Part shown: piece after piece, positions 1-7,528 of the stretch | How the letters are laid out: the number at the start of each line of letters is the position of its first letter | Position numbering within the stretch: the first letter of the stretch is position 1 | NCBI GenBank assembly: GCA_041572755.1 | Contig: JBFFRY010000005.1 | Coordinates: forward strand, 1 to 64,000 | DNA length: 64,000 bases | Direction: 5' to 3' | Source: JBFELU01 sp041572755 | GTDB taxonomy: Bacteria; Actinomycetota; Acidimicrobiia; Spongiisociales; UBA11373 | Made by a program: the position numbers and the translations under genes | Notes under the pieces: model-generated | What the model saw: the letters and a program-made list of their open reading frames with translations, nothing else | Told to the model about the DNA's origin: nothing | The model's database searches: none

Positions 1-827
1 AGCACCATTGCTTCCTCGAGGGTGGCGGGGCCCACCTCCACCTCGGCCGTCACCCCGCCCTCGGCGAGTGCCCGCCGAACCGCCTCGGCGTTCCCACCGG
101 GGACCCGGAGCCCCCGGCCGGCGAGCATCGCCTCGAAACCGGCCGCCTCCAGGATCCCGAAGGCGCGCTCCCAGCCGTCGGTGTGCACGACGACCGCTCT
201 GGAGTCGCCCACGATGTCGCCCTCGCGGCCCCGGCCGATCACCCCACCCCTCGCCATGAGGATCAACCGGTCGGCCTGGCGGGCCTCGTCCATGTAGTGG
301 GGGGTGACCAGCACCGCCGTGCCCGCTTCGGCCTGGGTGCGGATCTCCTCCCAGAGGCGGGCCCGGGCCAGCGGCGCCACCCCCGAAGTGGGTTCGTCGA
401 GCACCAGCAGATCGGGCCGGTGCTGTAATGCGCCAAGGAAAGCCACCCGGCGCTGGTCGCCGAGGGGAAGGTTCCCCACCAGCGTCTCGGCGATCTCGGC
501 CCGGGGGATGCTCGGCTCCACGCCGAAGACGCCGCCGGCGAACGTCAGGTTCTCAGCGGCGGTGAGATCGGCCCACAGCCCCAGCCCCTGGGGAACATAC
601 CCGGTGCGGCGACGGGTGGCGCGGGAAGGCGGCTCGCCGAAGAGACGGACCGTGCCGGAGGTGGGTCGCAGCAACCCCAGGATCATCCGCATCAACGTGG
701 TCTTCCCCGCCCCATTGGCACCGAGGACCCCGACCACCTCGCCGGATTCGACCGCCAGATCGACGGCGTCGACGGCGGTGAAACCCCCAAAGCGACGCGT
801 CACGCCGAGAACATCGACGACGCTCAC
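1..827 (-). CDS. ABC transporter ATP-binding protein, 3'-truncated by window edge
   Basis: This is the nucleotide-binding subunit of an ABC-2 type exporter. It begins with GTG at 827, overlapping the stop of the preceding ATPase gene by four bases (GTGA), so the two are probably translationally coupled. Reading the minus strand gives a Walker A GANGAGKTT, a Walker B LLVLDEPTSG and an H-loop TPHYMDEA with the switch histidine present. The signature motif is degenerate, LPLGDQRR instead of LSGGQ. The C-terminus lies beyond base 1. It probably pairs with the ATPase at 824-1618 and the permease at 1615-2637; in E. coli YbhF two such ATPase halves are fused. The substrate is unknown. Confidence 0.85.
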   Translation of the reverse strand, partial: MSVVDVLGVTRRFGGFTAVDAVDLAVESGEVVGVLGANGAGKTTLMRMILGLLRPTSGTVRLFGEPPSRATRRRTGYVPQGLGLWADLTAAENLTFAGGVFGVEPSIPRAEIAETLVGNLPLGDQRRVAFLGALQHRPDLLVLDEPTSGVAPLARARLWEEIRTQAEAGTAVLVTPHYMDEARQADRLILMARGGVIGRGREGDIVGDSRAVVVHTDGWERAFGILEAAGFEAMLAGRGLRVPGGNAEAVRRALAEGGVTAEVEVGPATLEEAMV

Positions 828-1618
828 GACGCCGCTTCCCGAAGGGCGGCCACGATCACCACGTCCTCCAGATCGGGCGGGGTCGCAGCCGGATGGCCGT
901 CGGGGAACCACTCCCGCCACCGGGCGCCCCGCCGCCACGCTCTGGAGGGATCCGCCGGCGACTCGGTGTCGATGACGGCCCCCGGCATCGAGCCCCGGAC
1001 GTCGTCGGGTGCTCCCGCCACCACCACCCGCCCCTCGTGGAGGACCGTCACCGATGCGGCCCGTTCAGCCTCGTCGAGATAAGCCGATGTCATCACCACG
1101 GCAGCGCCCCCTGAAGCCGCCGATGCGATCAGCCGCCACAGGTCGGACCGGCTCACCGGGTCGATCCCCGTCGTCGGCTCATCCAGCACCAGCAGCGCCG
1201 GGGTGTGGAGCATGGCGGTGACCACCGCCAGCTTGCGCCGCATCCCGCCCGAGAGGTTCCCAGCGAGCCGATCGACGAACGGCGCCAAGGCCGTCCGTTC
1301 CAAGAGCGGACCCGCGGCCGCCGCCGGGTTCTCGACGCCGCGAGCCGTCCCGGAGAAATCGAGGTTCTCGGCCACCGTGAGATCGGCGAACACCCCGCCG
1401 GTGGCGGGCACATACCCGAGGCGGCGCCGCTCCGGGATCGACACGACGCCCCCGTGATCGATGGGCAGGCCGGCGAGGACCCGGCACAGCGTGGTCTTTC
1501 CCGCCCCGTCGCCGCCGACGACGGCGGTGACCCGCCCCGGCTCGGCGGACAGATCGATCCCGTCGAGGGCGGGCTTGCCCCCGAGGTTCACCGTCAAACC
1601 GGAGACACCCCAGCTCAC
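824..1618 (-). CDS. ABC transporter ATP-binding protein with a switch-His substitution
   Basis: This 264-residue ATPase belongs to the ABC-2 exporter type. Visible motifs are Walker A GGDGAGKTT, signature LSGGMRRK and Walker B LLVLDEPTTGID. The H-loop reads TSAYLDEAE, so the usual switch histidine is replaced by alanine. The GTG start overlaps the permease stop by four bases, and its own stop overlaps the next ATPase start in the same way, so three subunits are made from one transcript. Together with the degenerate signature of its partner, this suggests a heterodimer with one active and one degenerate ATP site. That is inference from motifs; the transported compound is unknown. Confidence 0.88.
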   Translation of the reverse strand: MSWGVSGLTVNLGGKPALDGIDLSAEPGRVTAVVGGDGAGKTTLCRVLAGLPIDHGGVVSIPERRRLGYVPATGGVFADLTVAENLDFSGTARGVENPAAAAGPLLERTALAPFVDRLAGNLSGGMRRKLAVVTAMLHTPALLVLDEPTTGIDPVSRSDLWRLIASAASGGAAVVMTSAYLDEAERAASVTVLHEGRVVVAGAPDDVRGSMPGAVIDTESPADPSRAWRRGARWREWFPDGHPAATPPDLEDVVIVAALREAAS

Positions 1619-2637
1619 CGGTTCCCTCTCCCCCCGGCCGGAGCGAGATCGCGGCGGAAACGCAACACCGCCAACCCGAACACCACGATCGCCATGACGA
1701 ACAACGCCAGGTAGGGGAGGGCGAGGGCATCGAACGGCGTGGCCTTCAAGAACACCCCCCGCATGATCATCACGAAGTAGGTGAGGGGCAGTACGTAGGC
1801 GATCCAGCGCACCCCGATCGGCATCGACTGCAGCGGGAAGATGAGCCCCGAAAGGAGGATCTGGGGGATCATCACCATGATCGCCAGTTGGATGGCCTCC
1901 CCCTGGGTGTGCGACACGGTGGAGATGAGCACCCCGAACCCCAGCGCCACGAACAGGAACACGAGCCCGCCGAGGGCGAACAGCAGGATCGAGCCGCGGA
2001 ACGGCACATCGAAGACCACCAGCCCGAGGATCGTGATGATCACCAGGTCGAACACCCCCACCAGGAAGTAGGGGGCGATCTTGCCGATGATCACGTCGCG
2101 GGGCCGCAGCGGCATCACCGCCAGCTGCTCGATCGTCCCGTCGGCCCTCTCCTTGACCACCCCGAGGCTGGTGATGATCGTGCCGATCGCCAGCAGCACG
2201 AACCCGATCAGGCCCGGCACCATGATGTTGGCGGTGCTCAACTCCGGGTTGAACAGCACCTCCACCGAGACCCCCTCGGGAAGCGAGCCGGCACGGCGCA
2301 ACGCCGACTGGGCGGTGAACAGCTCGGTGCCGTCCAGATAGACGGTGGGAGAAGGCCCGGTCACCAAGGCCACGACCGCATCGCCGTCACGAAGGAGCCG
2401 TTCGGCGGTCTCGGCCCCGCCACTCGGGTCGACGATGACCACATCGAAGGGCTCGGTGAGGGCCTCCTCGGCGACCGCGGCCCCCGGGCCGAGCACCGCG
2501 GTCGGGATGTCCTTGATATCGAACCGAGCCGCATAGCCGAAGACCGTGAGCAGGATCACCGGGATGGCGATGAGCATCGCCACCGTCCGCTTGTCGCGCC
2601 GCAGCTGACGGAACTCCTTGAGGATCATGGCCCGCAT
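1615..2637 (-). CDS. ABC-2 type transporter permease
   Basis: This 340-residue membrane protein starts MRAMILKEFRQLRRDKRT, typical of ABC-2 permeases of the YbhS/YbhR type. One membrane helix lies at about residues 20-38. A long extracytoplasmic segment follows to about residue 125, then five further hydrophobic helices. The tail is short and basic. It is the first gene of a three-gene operon with two ATPases directly downstream, joined by 4-bp overlaps, which fits an exporter of drugs, lipids or other hydrophobic compounds. No periplasmic adaptor gene is visible beside it. The specific substrate cannot be read from the sequence. Confidence 0.88.
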   Translation of the reverse strand: MRAMILKEFRQLRRDKRTVAMLIAIPVILLTVFGYAARFDIKDIPTAVLGPGAAVAEEALTEPFDVVIVDPSGGAETAERLLRDGDAVVALVTGPSPTVYLDGTELFTAQSALRRAGSLPEGVSVEVLFNPELSTANIMVPGLIGFVLLAIGTIITSLGVVKERADGTIEQLAVMPLRPRDVIIGKIAPYFLVGVFDLVIITILGLVVFDVPFRGSILLFALGGLVFLFVALGFGVLISTVSHTQGEAIQLAIMVMIPQILLSGLIFPLQSMPIGVRWIAYVLPLTYFVMIMRGVFLKATPFDALALPYLALFVMAIVVFGLAVLRFRRDLAPAGGRGNR

Positions 2638-2682
2638 CGCTGTGCTCCTTGTGTCTCGGCCCGCCCATTCAAGCGCCGGAGA

Positions 2683-3840
2683 TCACCCGGCGGGAAGCGC
2701 CTCCAGGAGACGGGCGAGGTCGTCCGGGGAGGTGTGCAGGTGCGCCGAGACCCGCAGCAGCAGGTCGGAGTGATCCCGGCGCCAGGGAACGGCGACCACC
2801 ACCCCGTGCCGTTCCAGGAGGTGGCGAGCGATGGCTTCGGCCCGCTCCCGGGGCTCCGGCGACGACCAAGCCGCCGGGCCCAGGTGGGCCGTCATCGAAC
2901 CGACCATCTCCGCCGGCCCGGCGGGCTCCCACCCCAGCTCGTCGGCGATGCGGCGGCGCATGCCCAGCGCCAGGTCACGGTTGGCAGCCCTCACCGCCGG
3001 CCAGCCTCCCGGCAGCATCTCACCGATCACCTCGATCGCCCGAGGCACCGTCAACCAGGGCGTCGGGTCGTCGGTGCCGGTCCAGTCGAACATGGCGTGG
3101 AAGCGATCATCCGCTGCGGCGGCGCCGTGGCTGATCACCACCGGGTGGGCCTGGTGGCGCCGGCGGGCAGCGACCCAGAGGAACCCGGCTCCCTTGGGGG
3201 CGCACACCCACTTGTGCCAGTTGCCGGCGTAGGCGAGGGCGTCCAGCGACTCGATGTCGACCTCCACCATCCCGGGGGCGTGGGCTCCATCGACGATCAC
3301 CTCCACGGCCCGCTCCCGGAGCAGCGACACGATCTCGGCTATCGGGAACACGAGCGCCGTCGGGCTGGTCACGTGGTCGACGATGGCGATCCGGGTCGAC
3401 GGGGTGAGCGCTCGGTCGATGGCTTCGACGACCTGACCGGGCCCGGCCACCGGAACCGGGATGCGGGCCACCACCACCCGGCCCCCGAAGCGGGCCGCCT
3501 CATGCTCGGCGGCGAGCCGGCATGCCTCGTAGCCGTGATCGGTGACCAGGATCTCGTCGCCGGCCGCCAGGTCGAGAGAGCGGAGCAATGCGTTGATGCC
3601 TGTGGTGGCGTTGCGCACGAAAGCAAAACCGCCGGGATCGGCCCCCACGAAGGCCGCCGCCTTCGAGCGGGCCTCGGCGAGCCTCCCCGTCCTCAGCTCG
3701 GTCAGGAAACGGACCGGGTTGGCCTCCATCTGCTCCTGCAACGCCCGCTGATGATCGAGCACCGGCCGGGGGCAGGCCCCGAACGAACCATGGTTGAGGT
3801 AGGCGACCTCGGGGTCGAGCGGCCAGGCGGAGCGATGCAC
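2683..3840 (-). CDS. PLP-dependent class V aminotransferase (isopenicillin-N-epimerase-like)
   Basis: This 385-residue protein is a fold-type I PLP enzyme of the class V aminotransferase/cysteine desulfurase group. The N-terminal LNHGSFGACP, the DGAH motif with Asp184 that would contact the PLP ring nitrogen, and NWHKWVCAPKG with the probable Schiff-base Lys210 resemble isopenicillin N epimerase-like proteins. I chose GTG at 3840 because alignment with the family begins there; the frame stays open much further upstream, but that stretch is antisense to the heliorhodopsin gene. It lies just downstream of heliorhodopsin (23-bp gap) on the same strand and may be cotranscribed. The substrate is unknown. 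Confidence 0.85.
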   Translation of the reverse strand: MHRSAWPLDPEVAYLNHGSFGACPRPVLDHQRALQEQMEANPVRFLTELRTGRLAEARSKAAAFVGADPGGFAFVRNATTGINALLRSLDLAAGDEILVTDHGYEACRLAAEHEAARFGGRVVVARIPVPVAGPGQVVEAIDRALTPSTRIAIVDHVTSPTALVFPIAEIVSLLRERAVEVIVDGAHAPGMVEVDIESLDALAYAGNWHKWVCAPKGAGFLWVAARRRHQAHPVVISHGAAAADDRFHAMFDWTGTDDPTPWLTVPRAIEVIGEMLPGGWPAVRAANRDLALGMRRRIADELGWEPAGPAEMVGSMTAHLGPAAWSSPEPRERAEAIARHLLERHGVVVAVPWRRDHSDLLLRVSAHLHTSPDDLARLLEALPAG

Positions 3841-3863
3841 CAGCCCATTCTGGCCGCCGCCGA

Positions 3864-4625
3864 TCAGGAGGCCAGCGTGCCGGCGAACACCTGCCAGGCG
3901 AGCAGCGACTTGGCGGTGAGGCTCAGCAGCACATAGACCGACTCGCCGAAGACGTAGTCGGCCCAGCGGCCGACCTTGCGGTACTGCAGCACCATGTTGA
4001 CCGCGAAGCTGTTGAAGAACACGAACAGCGACACGTAGATGGCGTAGACGAAGCCGGGCGGCGAGCCGGCCGACGTCGGGCTCCACAGATACACACCCAC
4101 CAGCAGCCACGGCACGACGCCGGTGACCACGCCGAACCAGTACGGCATCCAGCGGCCGCTGCCGGGCGACTCGTAGTGCTCCTGGAGCAGCCCGAAGAGG
4201 ATCATGGCGGCGTTCACTCCGAAGATCCCGCCGAGCGCGGCCACGTCGCTGATGCCGGTGAGCATGGCGATCAGCACCACCATCACCGACGAGCTCAGGG
4301 CGTACTCGATCCAGCGGGCGTAGTTGCGTTCCCGCTGCAAGTTGGCCACGTACCAGTCGTAGATGCGGGGCGAGGCGACCAGCCAGTGCGCGACCGCCGA
4401 GAGGAAGAGGAACGCGGCGACGCCCCAGGCGAAACGAAGTTCGAAGAGGCGGTCCAGCGACGGCGGCCGGGCCCCGGGGGCGTCCTCGAGGAAGTTGGCG
4501 GTGACGGGAAGGGCGAAGTCGTTGGCGATCACCAGGACGACGATGCCCTGGATCGCGTGGAAGGCCCCCATCACGACGTTGTACGTTCGCAGTCTGCTGA
4601 ATCGGGCGGTAGTGGTGTCGGTCAT
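3864..4625 (-). CDS. Heliorhodopsin
   Basis: This 253-residue seven-helix membrane protein is a heliorhodopsin, a retinal-binding photoreceptor family with inverted topology (N-terminus cytoplasmic). Characteristic segments are visible: ANDFALPV near residue 34, RWIEYALSSSVM at 104-115, FGVNAAMILFG at 135-145, FFNSFAVNMVLQY at 203-215 and LSLTAKSLLAWQVFAGTL near the C-terminus. Lys239 is the expected retinal Schiff-base lysine, Glu107 the counter-ion, and His23 and His80 match conserved histidines of the family. It starts with ATG at 4625, 58 bp from a divergent dehydratase gene, and is followed by a class V aminotransferase. No carotenoid or retinal synthesis gene lies in the window. Function may be signalling or transport-related; it is not established here. 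Confidence 0.95.
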   Translation of the reverse strand: MTDTTTARFSRLRTYNVVMGAFHAIQGIVVLVIANDFALPVTANFLEDAPGARPPSLDRLFELRFAWGVAAFLFLSAVAHWLVASPRIYDWYVANLQRERNYARWIEYALSSSVMVVLIAMLTGISDVAALGGIFGVNAAMILFGLLQEHYESPGSGRWMPYWFGVVTGVVPWLLVGVYLWSPTSAGSPPGFVYAIYVSLFVFFNSFAVNMVLQYRKVGRWADYVFGESVYVLLSLTAKSLLAWQVFAGTLAS

Positions 4626-4683
4626 CCCACGACGATATCAATCCCCGCCCTGCTACGGAGGTAGCCTCCGCCTGGGAGGACCC

Positions 4684-6141
4684 GTGACCCGAACCATCCG
4701 CACCGGCGACGAGTACATCGAGAGCCTGCGCAACCGGGATCTCGACGTCCACTTCATGGGGGAACGGGTGGCCGAACCCGTCGACCACCCGGTGATCCGC
4801 CCCTCGATCAACGCCATGGCGGCCACCTACGACCTGGCGGTCGACGACCCCGATCTCGCCACCGCCGTCTCGGGGATCACCGGGGAACGAGTCAACCGCT
4901 TCCTCCACGTCACCGAGAGCGCCGCGGACGTGGTCGCCCAGAACGAGATGCAGCGGCGGCTCGGCCAGCTCACCGGCACGTGCTTCCAGCGCTGCGTCGG
5001 GATGGACGCCGTCAACTCGGTGTACTCGATCACCCACGACATCGATGCCGCCCACGGAACCGCATATCAGGAGCGCTTCGTGGCCTGGCTGAGCGAGGTG
5101 CAGCGTCGCAACCTGGTGATCGGTGGAGCCATGACCGATGTGAAAGGCGACCGGTCGCGGGCCCCCGCCGAACTGGCCGACCCCGACCTCTACACCCGGG
5201 TGGTGGAGCGGCGCCCCGACGGCATCGTGATCCGGGGGGCCAAGGCCCACCAGACCGGTGCCATCAACTCCCACTGGATGCTGGTCATGCCGACCCTGCG
5301 GCTCACCCCCGACGAGCGCGACTATGCGGTGATCTGTGCGGTCCCCGTCGAGGCGCAGGGCCTCACCTTCGTCTACGGGCGCCAGTCGTGCGACACCCGC
5401 AGCCTCGACGGCGACGTCGACGTCGGGAACGCAACGTATGCCGGCCAGGAGGCCCTGGTGATCCTGCGGGACGTCTTCGTGCCCACCGAGCACGTCTTCA
5501 TGGACGGCGAGGTCGACTTTGCCGCCGAGCTCGTGGAGCGTTTCACCGCCTATCACCGCCGCTCCTACGTCTGCAAGGCGGGGGTGGGCGACGTGCTGAT
5601 CGGGGCGGCTGCTCTCATCGCCGACTACAACGGCGTTCCCCAGGCCTCCCACATCCGGGACAAGCTGGTGGAGATGGTCCATCTCAACGAGACGATCTTC
5701 GGCACCGGGATCGCCGCTTCCCACCGCTCCCACGCCACCGCGGCCGGGAACTGGGAGCCGGACGGGATGCTCGCCAACGTGTGCAAGCAGAACGTGACCA
5801 GATTCCCCTACGAGATGGGACGCCTCGCTCAGGATCTCGCCGGGGGAGCGGTCGTCACCCTTCCGTCCGAACGCGACTGGGAGGACGGTGAGATCGGCCC
5901 CCTGCTCGACAAGTACCTGCGGGGTCGGGACGACGTGCCCACCGAGCACCGCATCCGGGCGTTGCGGCTCATCGAGAACATGACTCTCGGGCGCAACGCG
6001 GTGGGCTACCTCACCGAGTCACTGCACGGAGCCGGTTCACCTCAGGCGCAGCGGATCGTCATGGCCCGCCGCGCCGACCTGGAGGCCAAGAAGGCCCTGG
6101 CTCGGCGGCTGGCCGGGATCCCAGAGGACGAGGCGCCCTAG
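4684..6141 (+). CDS. 4-hydroxybutyryl-CoA dehydratase / vinylacetyl-CoA isomerase family (HpaB fold)
   Basis: This 485-residue protein belongs to the 4-hydroxyphenylacetate 3-hydroxylase superfamily and most resembles 4-hydroxybutyryl-CoA dehydratase (AbfD), a FAD and [4Fe-4S] enzyme that forms crotonyl-CoA. Cys100 and Cys104 in TCFQRCVGMDA, and His291 and Cys297 in YHRRSYVCK, match the cluster ligands. The spacing between the last two is six residues here; from memory it is seven in the clostridial enzyme. Starting at GTG 4684 places a GGGAGGA Shine-Dalgarno a few bases upstream and gives the usual family length. It is divergent from heliorhodopsin and overlaps the end of the convergent hydrolase gene by four bases. 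Roles could be 4-aminobutyrate or 4-hydroxybutyrate catabolism. Confidence 0.85.
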   Translation: MTRTIRTGDEYIESLRNRDLDVHFMGERVAEPVDHPVIRPSINAMAATYDLAVDDPDLATAVSGITGERVNRFLHVTESAADVVAQNEMQRRLGQLTGTCFQRCVGMDAVNSVYSITHDIDAAHGTAYQERFVAWLSEVQRRNLVIGGAMTDVKGDRSRAPAELADPDLYTRVVERRPDGIVIRGAKAHQTGAINSHWMLVMPTLRLTPDERDYAVICAVPVEAQGLTFVYGRQSCDTRSLDGDVDVGNATYAGQEALVILRDVFVPTEHVFMDGEVDFAAELVERFTAYHRRSYVCKAGVGDVLIGAAALIADYNGVPQASHIRDKLVEMVHLNETIFGTGIAASHRSHATAAGNWEPDGMLANVCKQNVTRFPYEMGRLAQDLAGGAVVTLPSERDWEDGEIGPLLDKYLRGRDDVPTEHRIRALRLIENMTLGRNAVGYLTESLHGAGSPQAQRIVMARRADLEAKKALARRLAGIPEDEAP

Positions 6142-7067
6142 GCGCGGCGCCGAGTCGTGAGAGCCGACAGGCTCCCGGCGAACATGTGGGGCCGGGTCCA
6201 CCCCTCCGAACCGGCCGGGGGCGGGATGGAACCCAGATCGGCTTCCGGAGTGCCGTCGAGGACCGCCTGGTCCACGAGCTCGTCGAACGCCCGCAGGTAC
6301 GACGCCATGGCGGCGAGGTGGGTTCGATCGCCGACGGGTCCGTGGCCGGGCACCAGATGCTCCACGTGGAGCCCGCTCATCGTGTCGAGCATCGCCGCCC
6401 ACTCGGCCGGGTAGCCGTCGTTGACCCTCGGATGGCACTCGACCCACAGCAGGTCGCCGCAGATGATCACACCGTCCGAGGGCAGGTGGACGAACACGTC
6501 GCTGTCGGTGTGGCCGCCCCCGTAGGTGAGAACCTCGGCCGAGCGGCCCGAGCCCTCCACCGTCATGCCGTCCTCGGCCATGGCGGCGGGGAGGGTGAGC
6601 CGGAAGCCGGGGAGTGACTCTTTGACCGCCCCGTACATCCTCAAGCGGCTCTCGGCGAGCTGCCGCTCGGCTTCAGACTCGGCGGCCTCGATGGCCCCCC
6701 TCACGGTGTCGAGAGCCTCATCGATTTCGGCCGCGTAGGCGTCGAGGTCGTCGGGGGCGGTACCGGCGATCAGCTCGATTGTCCGGGCCGTCGACACGAT
6801 GCGGGCGTCGTCGAAGACCTGATTGCCCCCGGTGTGATCGTCGTGCCAGTGGCTGGTGACCACCAGCGAGGCGCTGCGACCGGTCAGCTGCTCGGCGGCG
6901 GCCCGCAGGTCCCGGGCCGCCTGGATGGTCATGAAGGTGTCGACGATGAGGGTGCGATCCCCGAGATCGACGATGGCGGCGTTCGAGACCGCGGCCCCAC
7001 TGGGACCTGCCACGGCCGCAAACACCCCGGAAACGACCTCGTGGAGAGCGAAGTGCGGGGAATCCAT
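6138..7067 (-). CDS. Metallo-beta-lactamase-fold hydrolase
   Basis: This 309-residue protein carries the binuclear metal motif HWHDDH at residues 73-78 (His73, His75, Asp77, His78). Further metal ligands are probable in the GGGHTDSDV and PGHGPV segments. The family covers glyoxalase II, quorum-lactone hydrolases and many uncharacterised enzymes. A helical insert at about residues 110-165 is rich in Glu and Ala. The ATG at 7067 gives a natural start. The gene is convergent with the dehydratase upstream on the plus strand, overlapping at the stops. The substrate cannot be inferred; a thioester or lactone is possible. Confidence 0.85.
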   Translation of the reverse strand: MDSPHFALHEVVSGVFAAVAGPSGAAVSNAAIVDLGDRTLIVDTFMTIQAARDLRAAAEQLTGRSASLVVTSHWHDDHTGGNQVFDDARIVSTARTIELIAGTAPDDLDAYAAEIDEALDTVRGAIEAAESEAERQLAESRLRMYGAVKESLPGFRLTLPAAMAEDGMTVEGSGRSAEVLTYGGGHTDSDVFVHLPSDGVIICGDLLWVECHPRVNDGYPAEWAAMLDTMSGLHVEHLVPGHGPVGDRTHLAAMASYLRAFDELVDQAVLDGTPEADLGSIPPPAGSEGWTRPHMFAGSLSALTTRRRA

Positions 7068-7145
7068 AGGGCGAGCGTATCAGCGAGCCCAAGAGGGGTC
7101 GGCGTCCGCTTTGCCGATCTTCGCGGTCTGTGTCATGGTGGGGGC

Positions 7146-7334
7146 GTGAGCGGAACGAGTCTCAATCGAGTCGCCGGCCGGCGTGCCGCCAAGACCTATG
7201 GGGGCGGTCGGGTGTGTGCCGCCGACGGCTGCGAAACAGTCCTGTCCACCTACAACCGGAACACGCACTGCTGGACCCACTTCCAGCCGGTGCCGCGTCC
7301 GGCCCGGATCCCGGGCCCCTCACCCAAGGCCTAG
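7146..7334 (+). CDS. Small Cys/His protein, putative zinc-binding
   Basis: This short ORF encodes 62 residues starting at GTG 7146. The core contains VCAADGCETVLSTYN followed by HCWTHF, giving a C-x4-C and a C-x2-H pair about 15 residues apart. That is compatible with a small treble-clef or zinc-ribbon fold. Similar short proteins of this pattern are common in actinobacteria as uncharacterised gene products, as far as I recall. The C-terminus is Pro-rich and basic. A palindromic hairpin follows at 7355-7372. It is divergent from the hydrolase gene at 7067, so the promoter should lie in the 78-bp gap. Confidence 0.6.
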   Translation: MSGTSLNRVAGRRAAKTYGGGRVCAADGCETVLSTYNRNTHCWTHFQPVPRPARIPGPSPKA

Positions 7335-7354
7335 GGCGGAGGGGTTCCGATGGT

Positions 7355-7372
7355 GCCCGGCGATCGCCGGGC
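7355..7372. terminator. GC-rich palindromic hairpin after small ORF
   Basis: A perfect 18-bp palindrome (GCCCGGCGA followed by TCGCCGGGC) lies 20 bp after the stop of the small zinc-type ORF. It can form a hairpin of up to nine pairs, fewer if a loop is left open. There is no T-tract, so it would act as a weak or factor-assisted terminator. Confidence 0.4.
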
Positions 7373-7528
7373 CTCTGCCGGTGTGCGTTGAGCTTCCCGG
7401 CGCCGCCGTGATGATCGCCGGCGCCGCCGACGGCCGCGCCCGGCGGTCGGCGCCTCCACACCGGGGATTCCCCCAGGTGATCCCACAACGAACGGCCCCC
7501 GGTCGGGGACGGCTGGTAGATTGTCGCC

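Noticed and set aside
1888..3936. A 682-codon plus-strand open frame
   Set aside because: It lies antisense to the permease and aminotransferase, is rich in His, Arg, Gln and Gly without domains, and is a composition artefact.
2683..5949. A 1088-codon open frame on the minus strand joining the aminotransferase with sequence opposite to heliorhodopsin and the dehydratase
   Set aside because: Only the part below 3840 matches a protein family; the rest is antisense to two clear genes and arises from high GC.
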